The position numbers were made by a program, and so were the translations under genes. Positions 1-8,745 of a DNA stretch of 64,000 nt are shown here, piece after piece. Source of the DNA: Micropterus salmoides (Eukaryota; Chordata; Actinopteri; Centrarchiformes; Centrarchidae); the NCBI RefSeq assembly GCF_014851395.1, contig NW_024043372.1, forward strand, positions 12,018,469-12,082,468, given 5' to 3'. Under the pieces are notes generated by a model that did not search any database, was not told the origin of the DNA, and saw only the letters and a program-made list of their open reading frames with translations. Numbering within the stretch: position 1 is the first letter of the stretch; every line of letters starts with the position of its first letter.

Positions 1-493
1 GGGTTATTGTTGAGAGTTGTTTATGTATGTATTGACGGAGAGCCATTTGGCTTTGAGGTATTAGTTCACTGTGTGTTTTAAGGGATATTATGTAAAGTGG
101 GATTGAGTAATAGTAGTTTAATTCGTGTATTTTATTAGGTTTATTTTAATTGCATGCTTGATTTTAGCTAAAATAATATGTTTAGGTATAAAATTACTCA
201 TGTTTGTATGTTTTGTATAGGCTATCTCTAGTTTTCATGGTACTACGGCATTTTGGACACGGATGATGATAAAGAAATAAAAGAAACCTTAAGGCATCAG
301 TCAAGGCTCCGCATCATGCTTTATCCCCGGCGGGCAGTTACACAGGACTTTACTCAGCCTGGAGATTGTGGGGAAATGAAGTGAAAAATAACGTCCTTAG
401 GTTGATGGATGTAGATCAACCGCCGGGACGCACACCCTCCACCACATGTTTTACTGTGAGCATAGTTAATTTGTTGAAGAGGGGAAACAAATG
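1..493. other. unassigned AT-rich sequence
   Basis: Nothing coding is supported. The stretch is AT-rich with a GC-richer part at 300-440. It may belong to a repeat that ends with the neighbouring tRNA-like sequence, but I cannot show this. Confidence 0.4.
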
Positions 494-573
494 TTCGAGC
501 AAGGGGGAACGAACTCACATCCCCCCGACAGAGAGACCTGTATAGCTACTACTGACTGAGCTAACCAAGAACC
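494..573 (-). repeat. tRNA-derived sequence (probable SINE head)
   Basis: On the minus strand TTAGCTCAGTCAG resembles a Pol III A box, and GAGTTCGTTCC about 45 bases later resembles a B box. The arms do not pair into a complete acceptor stem, so this is better read as a tRNA-derived SINE head than a working tRNA gene. Confidence 0.45.
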
Positions 574-1079
574 CACACATTGCCTATTGACTACCCCTGA
601 CCTACAGTATTAATAACATGTCAATGGTGGAGATCTTGCTAGATTTTGTTTCCCTAGCGCTTCCCTAGAAATTAACATAAAACATAAAAGTCTTAGAACA
701 CATTCATTACTAACATATATCAAAACTGCGTGATAACCATACCTCCGTTTCAACATTACTACCACATCGGAGCATATAAATTCTGTCCCCCGTATGCGCT
801 CCCCGCCATCGCTGCTGCAGAGGCCCTCTCAGCACTATTCTCTACTGCTTTCAGAGGCGGTCCTAACCTCCCTGGGGCCCTAAGCAAAATAACACTCACT
901 ACAATCCTTCCTTATTTAAAACATACTCGCTCCATAATAGGCCTGAATGGAAACCCCTTCTAGAAAAATACATTGCTGGTTTGACTGGACCTGTGCACAC
1001 TAACTCAGTATTCAAAAAGTCTGTTAAGACTGGGGGCCAATCTGTTGGATCCTTTGGTGGAACAGCAACTGTTCTGTTG
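574..1079. other. unassigned stretch
   Basis: A 77-codon plus-strand frame from 730 has no recognisable domain and is not supported as a gene. I see no repeat ends here. Confidence 0.4.
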
Positions 1080-1251
1080 CTGTGTTGGGAAAGTTACTCA
1101 GAAATTGTATTACTAGTTACTTATTATTCTGTAAAAAAGTAATATTACTTTACTTATTACTGGGTGATAAAAGTAAGTACTTAAGTTACTCGTTATTACT
1201 TTCGAGTGATACATGATTTCATTTATAAAACAAACAAAAGGGTGAAACATC

Positions 1252-1264
1252 CGGGGGGGGGGGG
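1252..1264 (+). repeat. poly-G run
   Basis: About 13 consecutive G inside the hAT-like element; it may be hypervariable or a sequencing-difficult run. Confidence 0.6.
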
Positions 1265-1623
1265 TGAATACCTTTTATAGGCACTGTATAAGAGCAGTAT
1301 AAACTATTTTTACAAAACGTTACGTTAACGCCACTTTCTCCTGAGAGTCCAAGCATCAGTGACTGTAGCTGCCAGAGTTTCTTTCTGTAAGTTTCACATT
1401 ACTGTGCTGCTTCAGCAGATGCTCCAATAAATCAGATGTAGAAATGTTCGCTGTTGAAAGCTTTTTGCTTGTCACACAGAGTTTACAATAGAGGACGATG
1501 TTCTTTGCATCTTAGACTGTGACACAATAATGGCTCTACTTACAACTGTGGAAAGAACGCCTCTCCCCTCTGTTCTCCTGTCTTCCTTTAGTTTTTCTGT
1601 AACTGCTGACATGAATCACCTGA

Positions 1624-1935
1624 TTGGGGCGGCCGTAAGGATTAGGCTGGGAACCGGAGGGTTGCCGGTTCGAATCCAGCTCGGACCAGTGTTGCGGAGC
1701 GTGGACTGGTAGTCCACCTCCTGGGCACTGCCGAAGGAGGCCTTGAGAAAGCCCCTGAACCCCCAACTGCTCGGGGCGCCACTCTGACATCTCTCTGTGT
1801 GTTGCTATGGGTCCTGTTTGTGCATGTGTGTGTCTTTCGGACCTGTGTGTAAATGCTAACATAATAACAGAGTGAAAACATAGTTTCCCCTTGCTAATTA
1901 ATAAAGTATGTCTTCTTCATCTTCTTCTTCATAAG
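1624..1935 (+). repeat. tRNA-derived SINE
   Basis: Head GGGGCGGCCGTAAGG with B box GGTTCGAATCC, followed by a conserved body (CACCTCCTGGGCACTGCC, CCCCCAACTGCTC) and an AATAAAG plus CTT-rich tail. This arrangement is characteristic of a SINE family abundant in percomorph fish. The A-box region is degraded, so transcription competence is doubtful. Confidence 0.75.
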
Positions 1936-2033
1936 GTCAGGTGCCGCTGACTGACAATATTACTGTTTTAGAAAGGTAATTAGTTACACTACTAGTTACT
2001 GGAAAAAGTAATAATATTACAGTAACTCATTAC

Positions 2034-3106
2034 CAGGGTTGGGGAGTAACAGATTACATGTAACAGCATTAAGTAATCAGGATACAAAAATTTTTTAACT
2101 GTATTCAGTTACAGAAAATAAAAACTTAATCAGATTACAGGTACATTTTTAAAAATCTGGGATTACTTATAGGGATTACTTTAAGCAGAAAGTTTCCATG
2201 AAACAGAAAACGCAGTGTTATTTGTCTCCATATATGTTTTTTATATACAGTCTATGGTATATGTACGTGTTTCTGTAAAAACACAAAGCAAGGGAAGGAC
2301 GTGTCGGAGGTATTGATTGGCGTTTACAGTCGCCAGTAGCACCAAATGTGTGTTTACGCCCCGACCCCATGCAGACTCTGTGCAGACTGGTTCCAGCTCT
2401 CAGTGAGAGAACACAGCAGCTGGACCAACACAGCCTCAGAGACCGACAGAGGCCAGTTTGACCACTGGGGATACAGTACGAAGGTGGGTTTCTTGCCGGG
2501 TTTGCCTCTTGGCAACCCGGGGTTGAGTAAGCTAATAGCACCGCTAGCAGCACGGCTAACTGACCGAAGTAACCAGCCACAGATACAGGCAGATAGGTTT
2601 GCAGTTTAGCAAAAAGTAAAGCTATCACAGAAGCTCTGTGTAAATCATCTCAGTAAGTTACTGGATTCCCTGTTGGTCGCTGAGGCTGTGTTCGGTCCTG
2701 TTCATGCTGTGGTCACTGGGAGGCTGCTGAGCGAGGTTTTGTTGCCCGCTCGCCTGGCTACGGTTACAGTCTATGGTAAACGCTAACATACCCCCGGTGC
2801 TCCGATCTCCCTGTACAGGCAGAGTAAGCTAATTTGACCAGTGGTTGCACAGTCAACTGAGCTACTAACAGCAGCTAACAGCTGTTAAGTAACTTCAGCA
2901 ACAAGTAAAGCTATCTGTCCATCAGGACACTCTGTGAATCACAGAGCTGAGGCAGAGCAGCAGGGGGACATCAGAGAGAAAACTAGAAAAATATTTTCTC
3001 CATATTTCTAGTATTTCTCCATCAAATATGATCCAGTTTCACCAGAATCAGTAAAGAAAGTTGTTTTTGTAATGTAATCAGTGTAACGCGTTACTGCCCA
3101 ACACCG
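2034..3106. mobile_element. hAT-like element with terminal inverted repeats
   Basis: Left end CAGGGTTGGGGAGTAAC and right end GTTACTGCCCAACACCG are imperfect inverted repeats of the type CAGTGTTGGG...AGTAAC found on fish hAT elements. There is no transposase frame. Related AAGTAAAGCTATC segments near 2615 and 2903 suggest an internal duplication. No 8-bp duplication was verified at the ends. Confidence 0.65.
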
Positions 3107-4017
3107 GTGCCTGTGTCCACCAAAACATGTAGAGTGAGACTGCCATGAGATTTTGCGGGAGAGGAAATAACTCTGCGAGGAAGCACATTGTTTTGTTTAA
3201 GAGCTGGGATGTGCTCGGTGTGGTGTTTGTCCCATCCCTCCTGCACTGTGATTGGACGGCTGGGTAAAAACTGACAGTAATGAGTGCTGCGTTTTTCCCA
3301 AAGTTCCGGAAAAACACTCTCAGCGCCTCGTCATGCTGCTGGCGTTTTTACCATGTTGTAAAAACCTGGCACTCCCAGAGCAATCAATTAAAAAAAGACA
3401 CTGGCCTCAGGAAAAAATGCTTTGGTGGACACACATCTCTGGCTTTGCTTGTACTGGCTGAGGCTGCCTGTATTTCAACTTGGTCTGTGTGACTTGCTAA
3501 AGTCGTCTGTAGCCTACTGGGTTTGTGCTAGTATTGGCTGAGGCTGGATTTGGATTAACTGTGCTTGTACTGTCTTATGATCCAGTATGTACTCTACTGA
3601 CAAACTTTAGCATAGCCCCTGAAAATTATAAATAATACTTTATTGTTATCAGCTGCATCTGGCCCATTCAAACTGGCTCCCCAGGTTTACTTTAATACAT
3701 TTTCAAAGGGAAAATTCTATTTATACTATGATTTGATTAAATATGTGATGCTTATTATGTACCAAGAGATGTGCATCCATATATCCCTGTCTGCCCAGCT
3801 AATCAACATATTAACAGTCAATAGTCAATGCCATTGCTTTCCATATTGCATTAGTCCAGATTTGTAACTACACTTTGACTGAGAGAAAGATAGACAGACA
3901 AATGTAAAGTCACTTTACATTTTTGGCAGGGGATAAATGTCTTCCTTCCTCCCTTAAAAACGTTTTTCTTCCTTCTAAATGTAAATGTAATGGTGACAAT
4001 AAATCTCCCGCCAAACA
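3107..4017. other. unassigned stretch
   Basis: No supported gene. Short plus-strand frames have no domains. A diverged GGCTGAGGCTG repeat occurs near 3458 and 3536. Confidence 0.4.
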
Positions 4018-4210
4018 TTTGTCATGACTGGGATTTGAACCTGAAACCTTCTGCATGAAAACAATTTCATTGCCCCTGCACCACACAAGTAAGTGGGGCT
4101 TATCCACCAGCAATAAACTTTCACCTGCTTAATTGTCAGCACATTACATTGGCGTTTACTGATATAGCTGAAGCTTTTATTTGGAACCCACACAACCCAC
4201 AGCGGAAGAT
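4018..4210 (-). repeat. tRNA-derived SINE-like sequence
   Basis: The minus strand has GGTTCAAATCCCAG (B box) about 50 bases after TGTGGTGCAGGGGCA (A-box-like). The flanks show no paired acceptor stem. The 4140-4190 part resembles a retroposon body also seen near 30295. Not a functional tRNA. Confidence 0.45.
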
Positions 4211-4514
4211 AAAAGTGTCTACCAAATGAGAAAATGTACTTTATAATTACTTATTAAACATTTAAAAATATTCCAATTTCATGTACATAATAAAAAGTGA
4301 TGGCTTATGACTGGCGGACTAATCAGCTTTTCGCACATATATTGTTTTTTAGACACTTTAATGTTTAATTGTTGTCTCTATTGACTAACTCGCCCCACAT
4401 ACGTACTCAGTTTGCGCATATACACATACTTCATCTGACGTATATACACTCGCTTCGCACATATATACCTACACACCTTGCGCATACATACATACTCACC
4501 TTGCACACACATAC

Positions 4515-5072
4515 AAGCATGGTTCTCTTCATATGCACTGACTCCAGCTGCAGTCCATTCCTTGTGAATCTCCCCCACATTTTTGAATGTTTTTCTACCA
4601 CATCTTTTCCTTCCCTTCGCCTCTCTATTAATGTGCTTGGACACAGAGCTCTGTGAACAGCCAGCCTCTTTAGCAATGACCTTTTATGTCTTGCCCTCCT
4701 TGTGCAAGGTGTCAATGGTCGTCTTTTGGACAGCTGTCAAATCAGCAGTCTTCCCATGATTGTGTAGCCTACAGAACTAGACTGAGACCATTTAAAGGCT
4801 TTTGCAGGTGTTTTGAGTTAATTAGCTGATTAGAGTGTGGCACCAGGTGTCTTCAATATTGAACCTTTTCACAATATTCTAATTTTCTGAGATACTTGAT
4901 TTTTTCATTAGTTGTCAGTTATAATCATCAAAGTTAAAAGGAATGAACACTTATAAATATATCAGTCTGTGTGGAATGAATGTATACATTATACAAGTTT
5001 CACTTTTTGAATGGAATTACTGAAATAAATCAACTTTTTGATGATATTCTAATTATATGACCAGCACCTGTA
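4515..5072 (-). mobile_element. Tc1-like transposon remnant with transposase fragments
   Basis: On the minus strand the element starts at TACAGGTGCTGGTCATATAA beside a TA, typical of Tc1/mariner. The frame then gives TTIDTLHKEGKT, a stop, KVIAKEAGCSQSSVSKHINR and, after a short internal deletion, FKNVGEIHKEWTAAGVSA. These are the paired-like DNA-binding domain and following linker of fish Tc1-like transposases. The catalytic DDE part and the other end are missing, so it cannot move. Confidence 0.8.
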
Positions 5073-5439
5073 TACTGTAAGGAGATGGGGAGCATGTTGA
5101 AAATCCTATATCATGCCATCTTTTTTTAAGATATCAGAGGTAGCCTATTCTGATTGTCAAAAATATCAAAAAGAAATCATTATTAGACTATCAGCCACCG
5201 TCTCGACAGCATGCCCAACAGCAAGGTTGCACAGATTTATGGCCGTGGAAACAGACGACGCTTGTGGGTCATACGCATGCGCAGAACCGCTAAGTAGCAC
5301 ATCTTGATAGGAAGCATAAATCAACAGAACACCGGATCCTGCTGAACAGGATCTGGGACCTCCAAGATTGGGACAGTCACCCATTTCATTGTCATCTGCA
5401 AGCCCCACATATACACAGATGCACTGTATGCTGGCAAGA

Positions 5440-6480
5440 GGTTTAAAGGTGTGGTAGAATACTCATTTTCAGGTTCATACTTTTTAAAAATTATTTTTAG
5501 GGTTTCTACTAGGGGTGGGAATCTCTGGTCACCTCCTTCTTCTCTCTAATAACCAGTTTTAAGACTCTTCTGAAAACTGAAATATAATTTAACTAGTATC
5601 AGGATGTACAGTATGTGTACAGGACAGAGCTGTACACCAGTTTAACTTGTACTTGATGTTCTCAACCCTGGACAACTAAGTAGTAATGGCATACAGCTAC
5701 TTACTTTATTTACTAGACCGCGTGACCTAACTTAGCAGACAAAACACGTGCTGTACAAGGGAGATGTTGCGCTAACTGCCTGCATTTTCCAGCAGTTAGG
5801 GAAACAACAGACTTTCATTAACGGACACACTGACCTACACTGCACGTTTACTACCACACTGAAACTTACTGCTAATATTTTTCTCTGCTAACTTTCACCG
5901 TCATGTTCTGCTGCTCCCTCTCTCTTTCGTTTGGCCTCACACAGAGGATCCACAGGGAGCTGCCAAGCCTTTAGTGTCATGGCGCTCGCACAATGTGCGA
6001 GTTAAAATCATTACTTGCGCATTGATATTCATGATTGTGTGACACCAAGTAGGGTAGTTATTTATTTTGCAGCGGTGGTGTGCCGAATATAGGGGGGAAC
6101 ACTGGTCTCTGTTATTTGTGCGCCACAGACGGTCCAGGCGCTGCACTTCCGCAAGTGGGAGTTCGGCGTTTTGCGTTCCGTCAACATTATGTTACGTTAT
6201 CAATTAACATTTAAATAATAGATTTTTTGATTTGGTAATCGAGTTAGAATCAATTTTTTTCTCCCACCCCTAGTTTCTACTAGAAAATGTTTACATGCTG
6301 CAATGTTCAAAAAACACAAATTTCTCATACTGTCCACTTCTTCAGCTCCTCGTTTCACCCTCTGAACATTCTGTTTTAGCTCCTGTCTCTTCAAGGCCCC
6401 CCTCCCTGAAAGCCCACTTGCTTCTGATTTTCCAAATTCCCGAAGTGTGTGATTTAAAAATGGTCAGTCAAGTAGAGTAT
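5440..6480. repeat. older interspersed repeat split by a hAT insertion
   Basis: The sequence before 5510 (AGGTTCATAC, TTAGGGTTTCTAC) continues after 6272 (TAGAAAATGTTTACATGC, then TCAAGGCCCCCC and AAAGCCCACTT). A second copy of its body is recognisable at 18830-18990. It was present before the hAT element landed in it. Confidence 0.55.
5510..6272. mobile_element. 763-bp hAT element with 8-bp target-site duplication
   Basis: Inverted ends TAGGGGTGGGA and TCCCACCCCTA are flanked by the exact direct repeat GTTTCTAC at 5502-5509 and 6273-6280. An 8-bp duplication is diagnostic for the hAT superfamily. No transposase frame is present, so this is a non-autonomous (MITE-like) element. Confidence 0.85.
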
Positions 6481-6626
6481 TTGTCAATAATGAGTTAAAC
6501 CATGCAAAACTATCTGTGTGGTCCTTACATAATGTAAACAATACTTGAATTGGTGCGCTATAAAAAAGATTATTTTGAACTGAATTGATATGTATTAAGA
6601 GATATTTTTGGATGGAGTGTGCTTTC

Positions 6627-6820
6627 CTTTGCATTCAGGAGGCGAAGAATCATATTCACCAGTTTCGCTGCACATAATGCTAGCTTTCCCAATCAGGGTG
6701 TATCCTTCATTACAGATGTACCGTATGATTTCTCCAGATTTTGGAACATCTTGAGAATCCCATTAGCTTCTGCCATTGGTCACTTCACTTGGTTATTCAC
6801 ATGCAAATAATCTATACTGA
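6627..6820 (-). pseudogene. dead SCR module with two in-frame stops
   Basis: Read on the minus strand, the frame gives CE-stop-PSEVTNGRS-stop-WDSQDVPKSGE, then IIRYICNEGYTLIGKASIMC and SETGEYDSSPPECK. All four cysteines (6799-6801 to 6631-6633), NG and EGY are in SCR positions. The stops are TAA at 6793-6795 and 6763-6765. Where a donor is expected after TGCAAAG the sequence is GAAAGC, not GT. Confidence 0.6.
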
Positions 6821-7298
6821 CTGACACAGAGGAAAGAGAAAAAGCACAAAAAACTTCGGGAACAGAGGAAGAAGAACAATGTCACAAAGATTGAAAAAAC
6901 AAAACTACATAAGCCATGTGTTAACCCACTCGTGCAAGAGTAGAGAAACAGAGCTTGTCTTTTAAAATAGATTTTGTTGTAGGAATGTACGAAAAAACAA
7001 TTGTTTTATTGCTCCTGGCTATGGGTTCAAGAAATGCAAAATAAGAGACATTTACTTTCACACTTAGCTCTTCCAGTCCACCCTCTGGCGTAGCACTGTT
7101 TGAAGCTTGATCCACTAATCTGGTAACTGTTGAAAGTAAAAAAAATAAAGCAGGACTGTTTATTTAAGGAGGAAATACTGGAGAGCCATGATTTTGCAAT
7201 GCAGTAGGGAGCTGATTTCCGTATTGAAACTCAATAATTACAGAGCTTAATCAAGAACTATGTATCAACAAGTCTCTCAATGTTGGCCATGTTTCTAA

Positions 7299-7533
7299 TC
7301 AGTGAAACCATGATGTAACACTTTCTGGCCACAGCTCTGTTTGTCTATTCTTCTCTATGTTGTTTTCTTTAGAGACCTTTTCCATTAGCGAATCCACCTT
7401 GACTTCAGTCTTCAAGGTCCATTTGCCAACAGCACTGTTTGATAAGACAAGACAACTGCTTTTGTTAATGAACATTACTACTGAGGGCTCCCTGTGTGTT
7501 GTCACTGGAGCTGCTCCATATAGACGCTTACTT
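7299..7533 (-). pseudogene. possible continuation exon of the split SCR
   Basis: After acceptor ggatttacag a frame compatible with the preceding phase 2 donor reads SKRLYGAAPVTTHRE and stays open to a stop at 7299-7301. RLYGAAPVT resembles the start of an SCR second half, but the expected cysteine after VT is Thr. The rest does not look like an SCR. It may be a degenerate exon or chance. Confidence 0.25.
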
Positions 7534-7605
7534 CTGTAAATCCTAGACATTTTTTTTTTTTCAGTTATAATTCAACCAGAAATTAGATTGGGGAATTTGA
7601 TATCT

Positions 7606-7727
7606 GGCCCTGCATTGGACTGGCGACCTGTCCAGGGTGTACCCCGACCTTTCGCCCAATGTAAACTGGGATTGGCTCCAGCCCCCCGCGAACCTGTACG
7701 CAGGATAAGCGGTTGACGATGGATGGA
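7606..7727 (+). mobile_element. LINE-type 3-prime tail insertion
   Basis: 122 bp containing GGACTGGCGACCTGTCCAGG, GTACCCCG, CCAGCCCCCCGCGA and GGATAAGCGGTTGACGATGG, ending in a GATG-repeat tail. This is the familiar 3-prime end of a fish LINE family. The 10-bp direct repeat TTTGATATCT flanks it (7596-7605 and 7728-7737), so it is a heavily 5-prime-truncated retrotransposition. It lies 28 bp past the SCR exon donor at 7755. Confidence 0.8.
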
Positions 7728-7754
7728 TTTGATATCTTTTACATTTATACTCAC

Positions 7755-7854
7755 CCTTTGTCACAAACTACTGTTATTACAGCACCAAACAGGGTACCAT
7801 CGCTGGTATTGAAGCTCATATTCGGCTGAGGTTTAGGGAGACCACAGTCCATCT
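7755..7854 (-). CDS. SCR/sushi exon, first half of a split module
   Basis: A 100-nt exon, phase 1 in and phase 2 out, encoding MDCGLPKPQPNMSFNTSDGT then LFGAVITVVCDKG. This is the first half of an SCR (two cysteines). A phase 2 intron inside an SCR just after the second-cysteine region is a known arrangement in complement-regulator genes. The donor GG|gtgagt is strong. The second half is not convincingly present. Confidence 0.65.
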
Positions 7855-8007
7855 CTGTAATATAAAAACAAACATGAGAACATTGCTGCTGGAATGTTAT
7901 GCCTGGACATAAACCCCAAAACGGCAAAATTATGGTTGGTTGTCAAAACTAGAGGTCTATGTTTGATAAGTATCAATGGAGTTATAATGAAAGTAGACAG
8001 GACTCAC

Positions 8008-8193
8008 TTTTGCAGGTGAGATCTAGTTCAGTCCAATTCCCATCAATGCAAGTTATAATCCCAGAGCCCGTGTCTGCAAGATATCCATTACCACACTCTA
8101 AAGTGACACTAATACCCTCTGGAAAATCATTCATTAGAAGCGTTTTGTCGGATAAGACCATATTTCCCCTTCCGTGAGGTCTAGGACAGTCAG
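8008..8193 (-). CDS. SCR/sushi exon, complete module
   Basis: A 186-nt exon, phase 1 to phase 1, between ttttttccacag and gtgagt. It starts DCPRPHGRGNMVLSD and contains PEGISVTLECGNGYLADTGS and CIDGNWTELDLTCK. The four cysteines, the Gly-Tyr after the second cysteine and the Trp before the last cysteine are the SCR signature. The frame is open throughout. The acceptor has a run of more than ten T. Confidence 0.75.
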
Positions 8194-8638
8194 CTGTGGA
8201 AAAAAAAAAACAAAAACAGAGGCAACAACAACAGCAACATCTTTTTGTTTCAAAATCAGACATGGTGAACCAGCTCTAAAGCAAATATATACTGCTAATA
8301 TCAGACTTACCATATAGTTAAGTCATGATATAATGCATGTGAGATGTTTTTAAGCTTTTGTCTGAAAAAACATCTTCTAATGAGGCACCCTTTATAAAGT
8401 TATATGTTTTTTAGTTAGTAGTATTATTATTGGTTAAAAGTTATGATAGAAGACTTATCTTTTGTCGTGAAAGTTCATCTGACAAAAATTTGTTGTAGAA
8501 TACTCCTACAGAGACGAAAATGTAGTGGTTTTTAAAGTTGAATTTATAGTCCTATACGCTTCATTAGCCACTTTATTAGGTAGGCCTACACCGGTATCCT
8601 ACAATATATGTTTACTATTGAGGTCATAAGCTAAAGGT

Positions 8639-8744
8639 GGTGTTGTACTGGACCACATTATACTGCAAGGTGTCTCTGTTTATACATGAGGTGGGGCAGA
8701 ATATTGGAGACACCTCCGAACATTATGCAGTCCAGTACAACACC
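8639..8744. repeat. 106-bp imperfect palindrome
   Basis: A 15-bp perfect stem, GGTGTTGTACTGGAC at 8639-8653 and its complement at 8730-8744, with further imperfect pairing (AGGTGTCT/AGACACCT) inside. It is probably a relic of a mobile element; CCACTTTATTAGGTAGGCC at 8569-8587 also resembles a fish repeat end. Confidence 0.6.
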
Positions 8745-8745
8745 A

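Larger units (their letters stand above)
1080..2033. mobile_element. hAT-like non-autonomous element, interrupted by a SINE
   Basis: The left end TGTGTTGGGAAAGTTACT and the sequence approaching 2033 (AGTAACTCATTAC) are related to the GTTGGG/AGTAAC ends of a common fish hAT-type element. Subterminal TTACT/AGTAA repeats face each other. The right terminus is merged with the next element, and a SINE at 1624-1935 lies inside. Confidence 0.5.
6627..8193 (-). pseudogene. decayed gene with complement-control (SCR/sushi) modules
   Basis: Minus-strand exons resemble SCR (CCP, sushi) modules of complement regulators or related receptors. SCR modules have about 60 residues with four cysteines in two disulfides and mediate extracellular protein binding. 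One complete SCR exon (8008-8193) and half of a second (7755-7854) are intact, with the phase 1 and phase 2 intron positions typical of this family. A third SCR (6631-6801) has all four cysteines but two in-frame TAA codons and no splice donor. No signal-peptide exon with the right phase was found upstream and no membrane or GPI segment downstream. It could be a pseudogene or a gene whose live version skips the dead module. The specific family member cannot be named. Confidence 0.6.

Noticed and set aside
494..573. Functional tRNA gene on the minus strand
   Set aside because: The cloverleaf arms do not pair and the T-loop region is abnormal.
1536..1862. 108-codon minus-strand frame
   Set aside because: It lies within the SINE and hAT-like element; the peptide is a frequent artefact of this SINE read antisense.
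4021..4095. Functional tRNA gene
   Set aside because: A and B box-like motifs are present, but no complementary acceptor stem; it fits a tRNA-derived SINE better.
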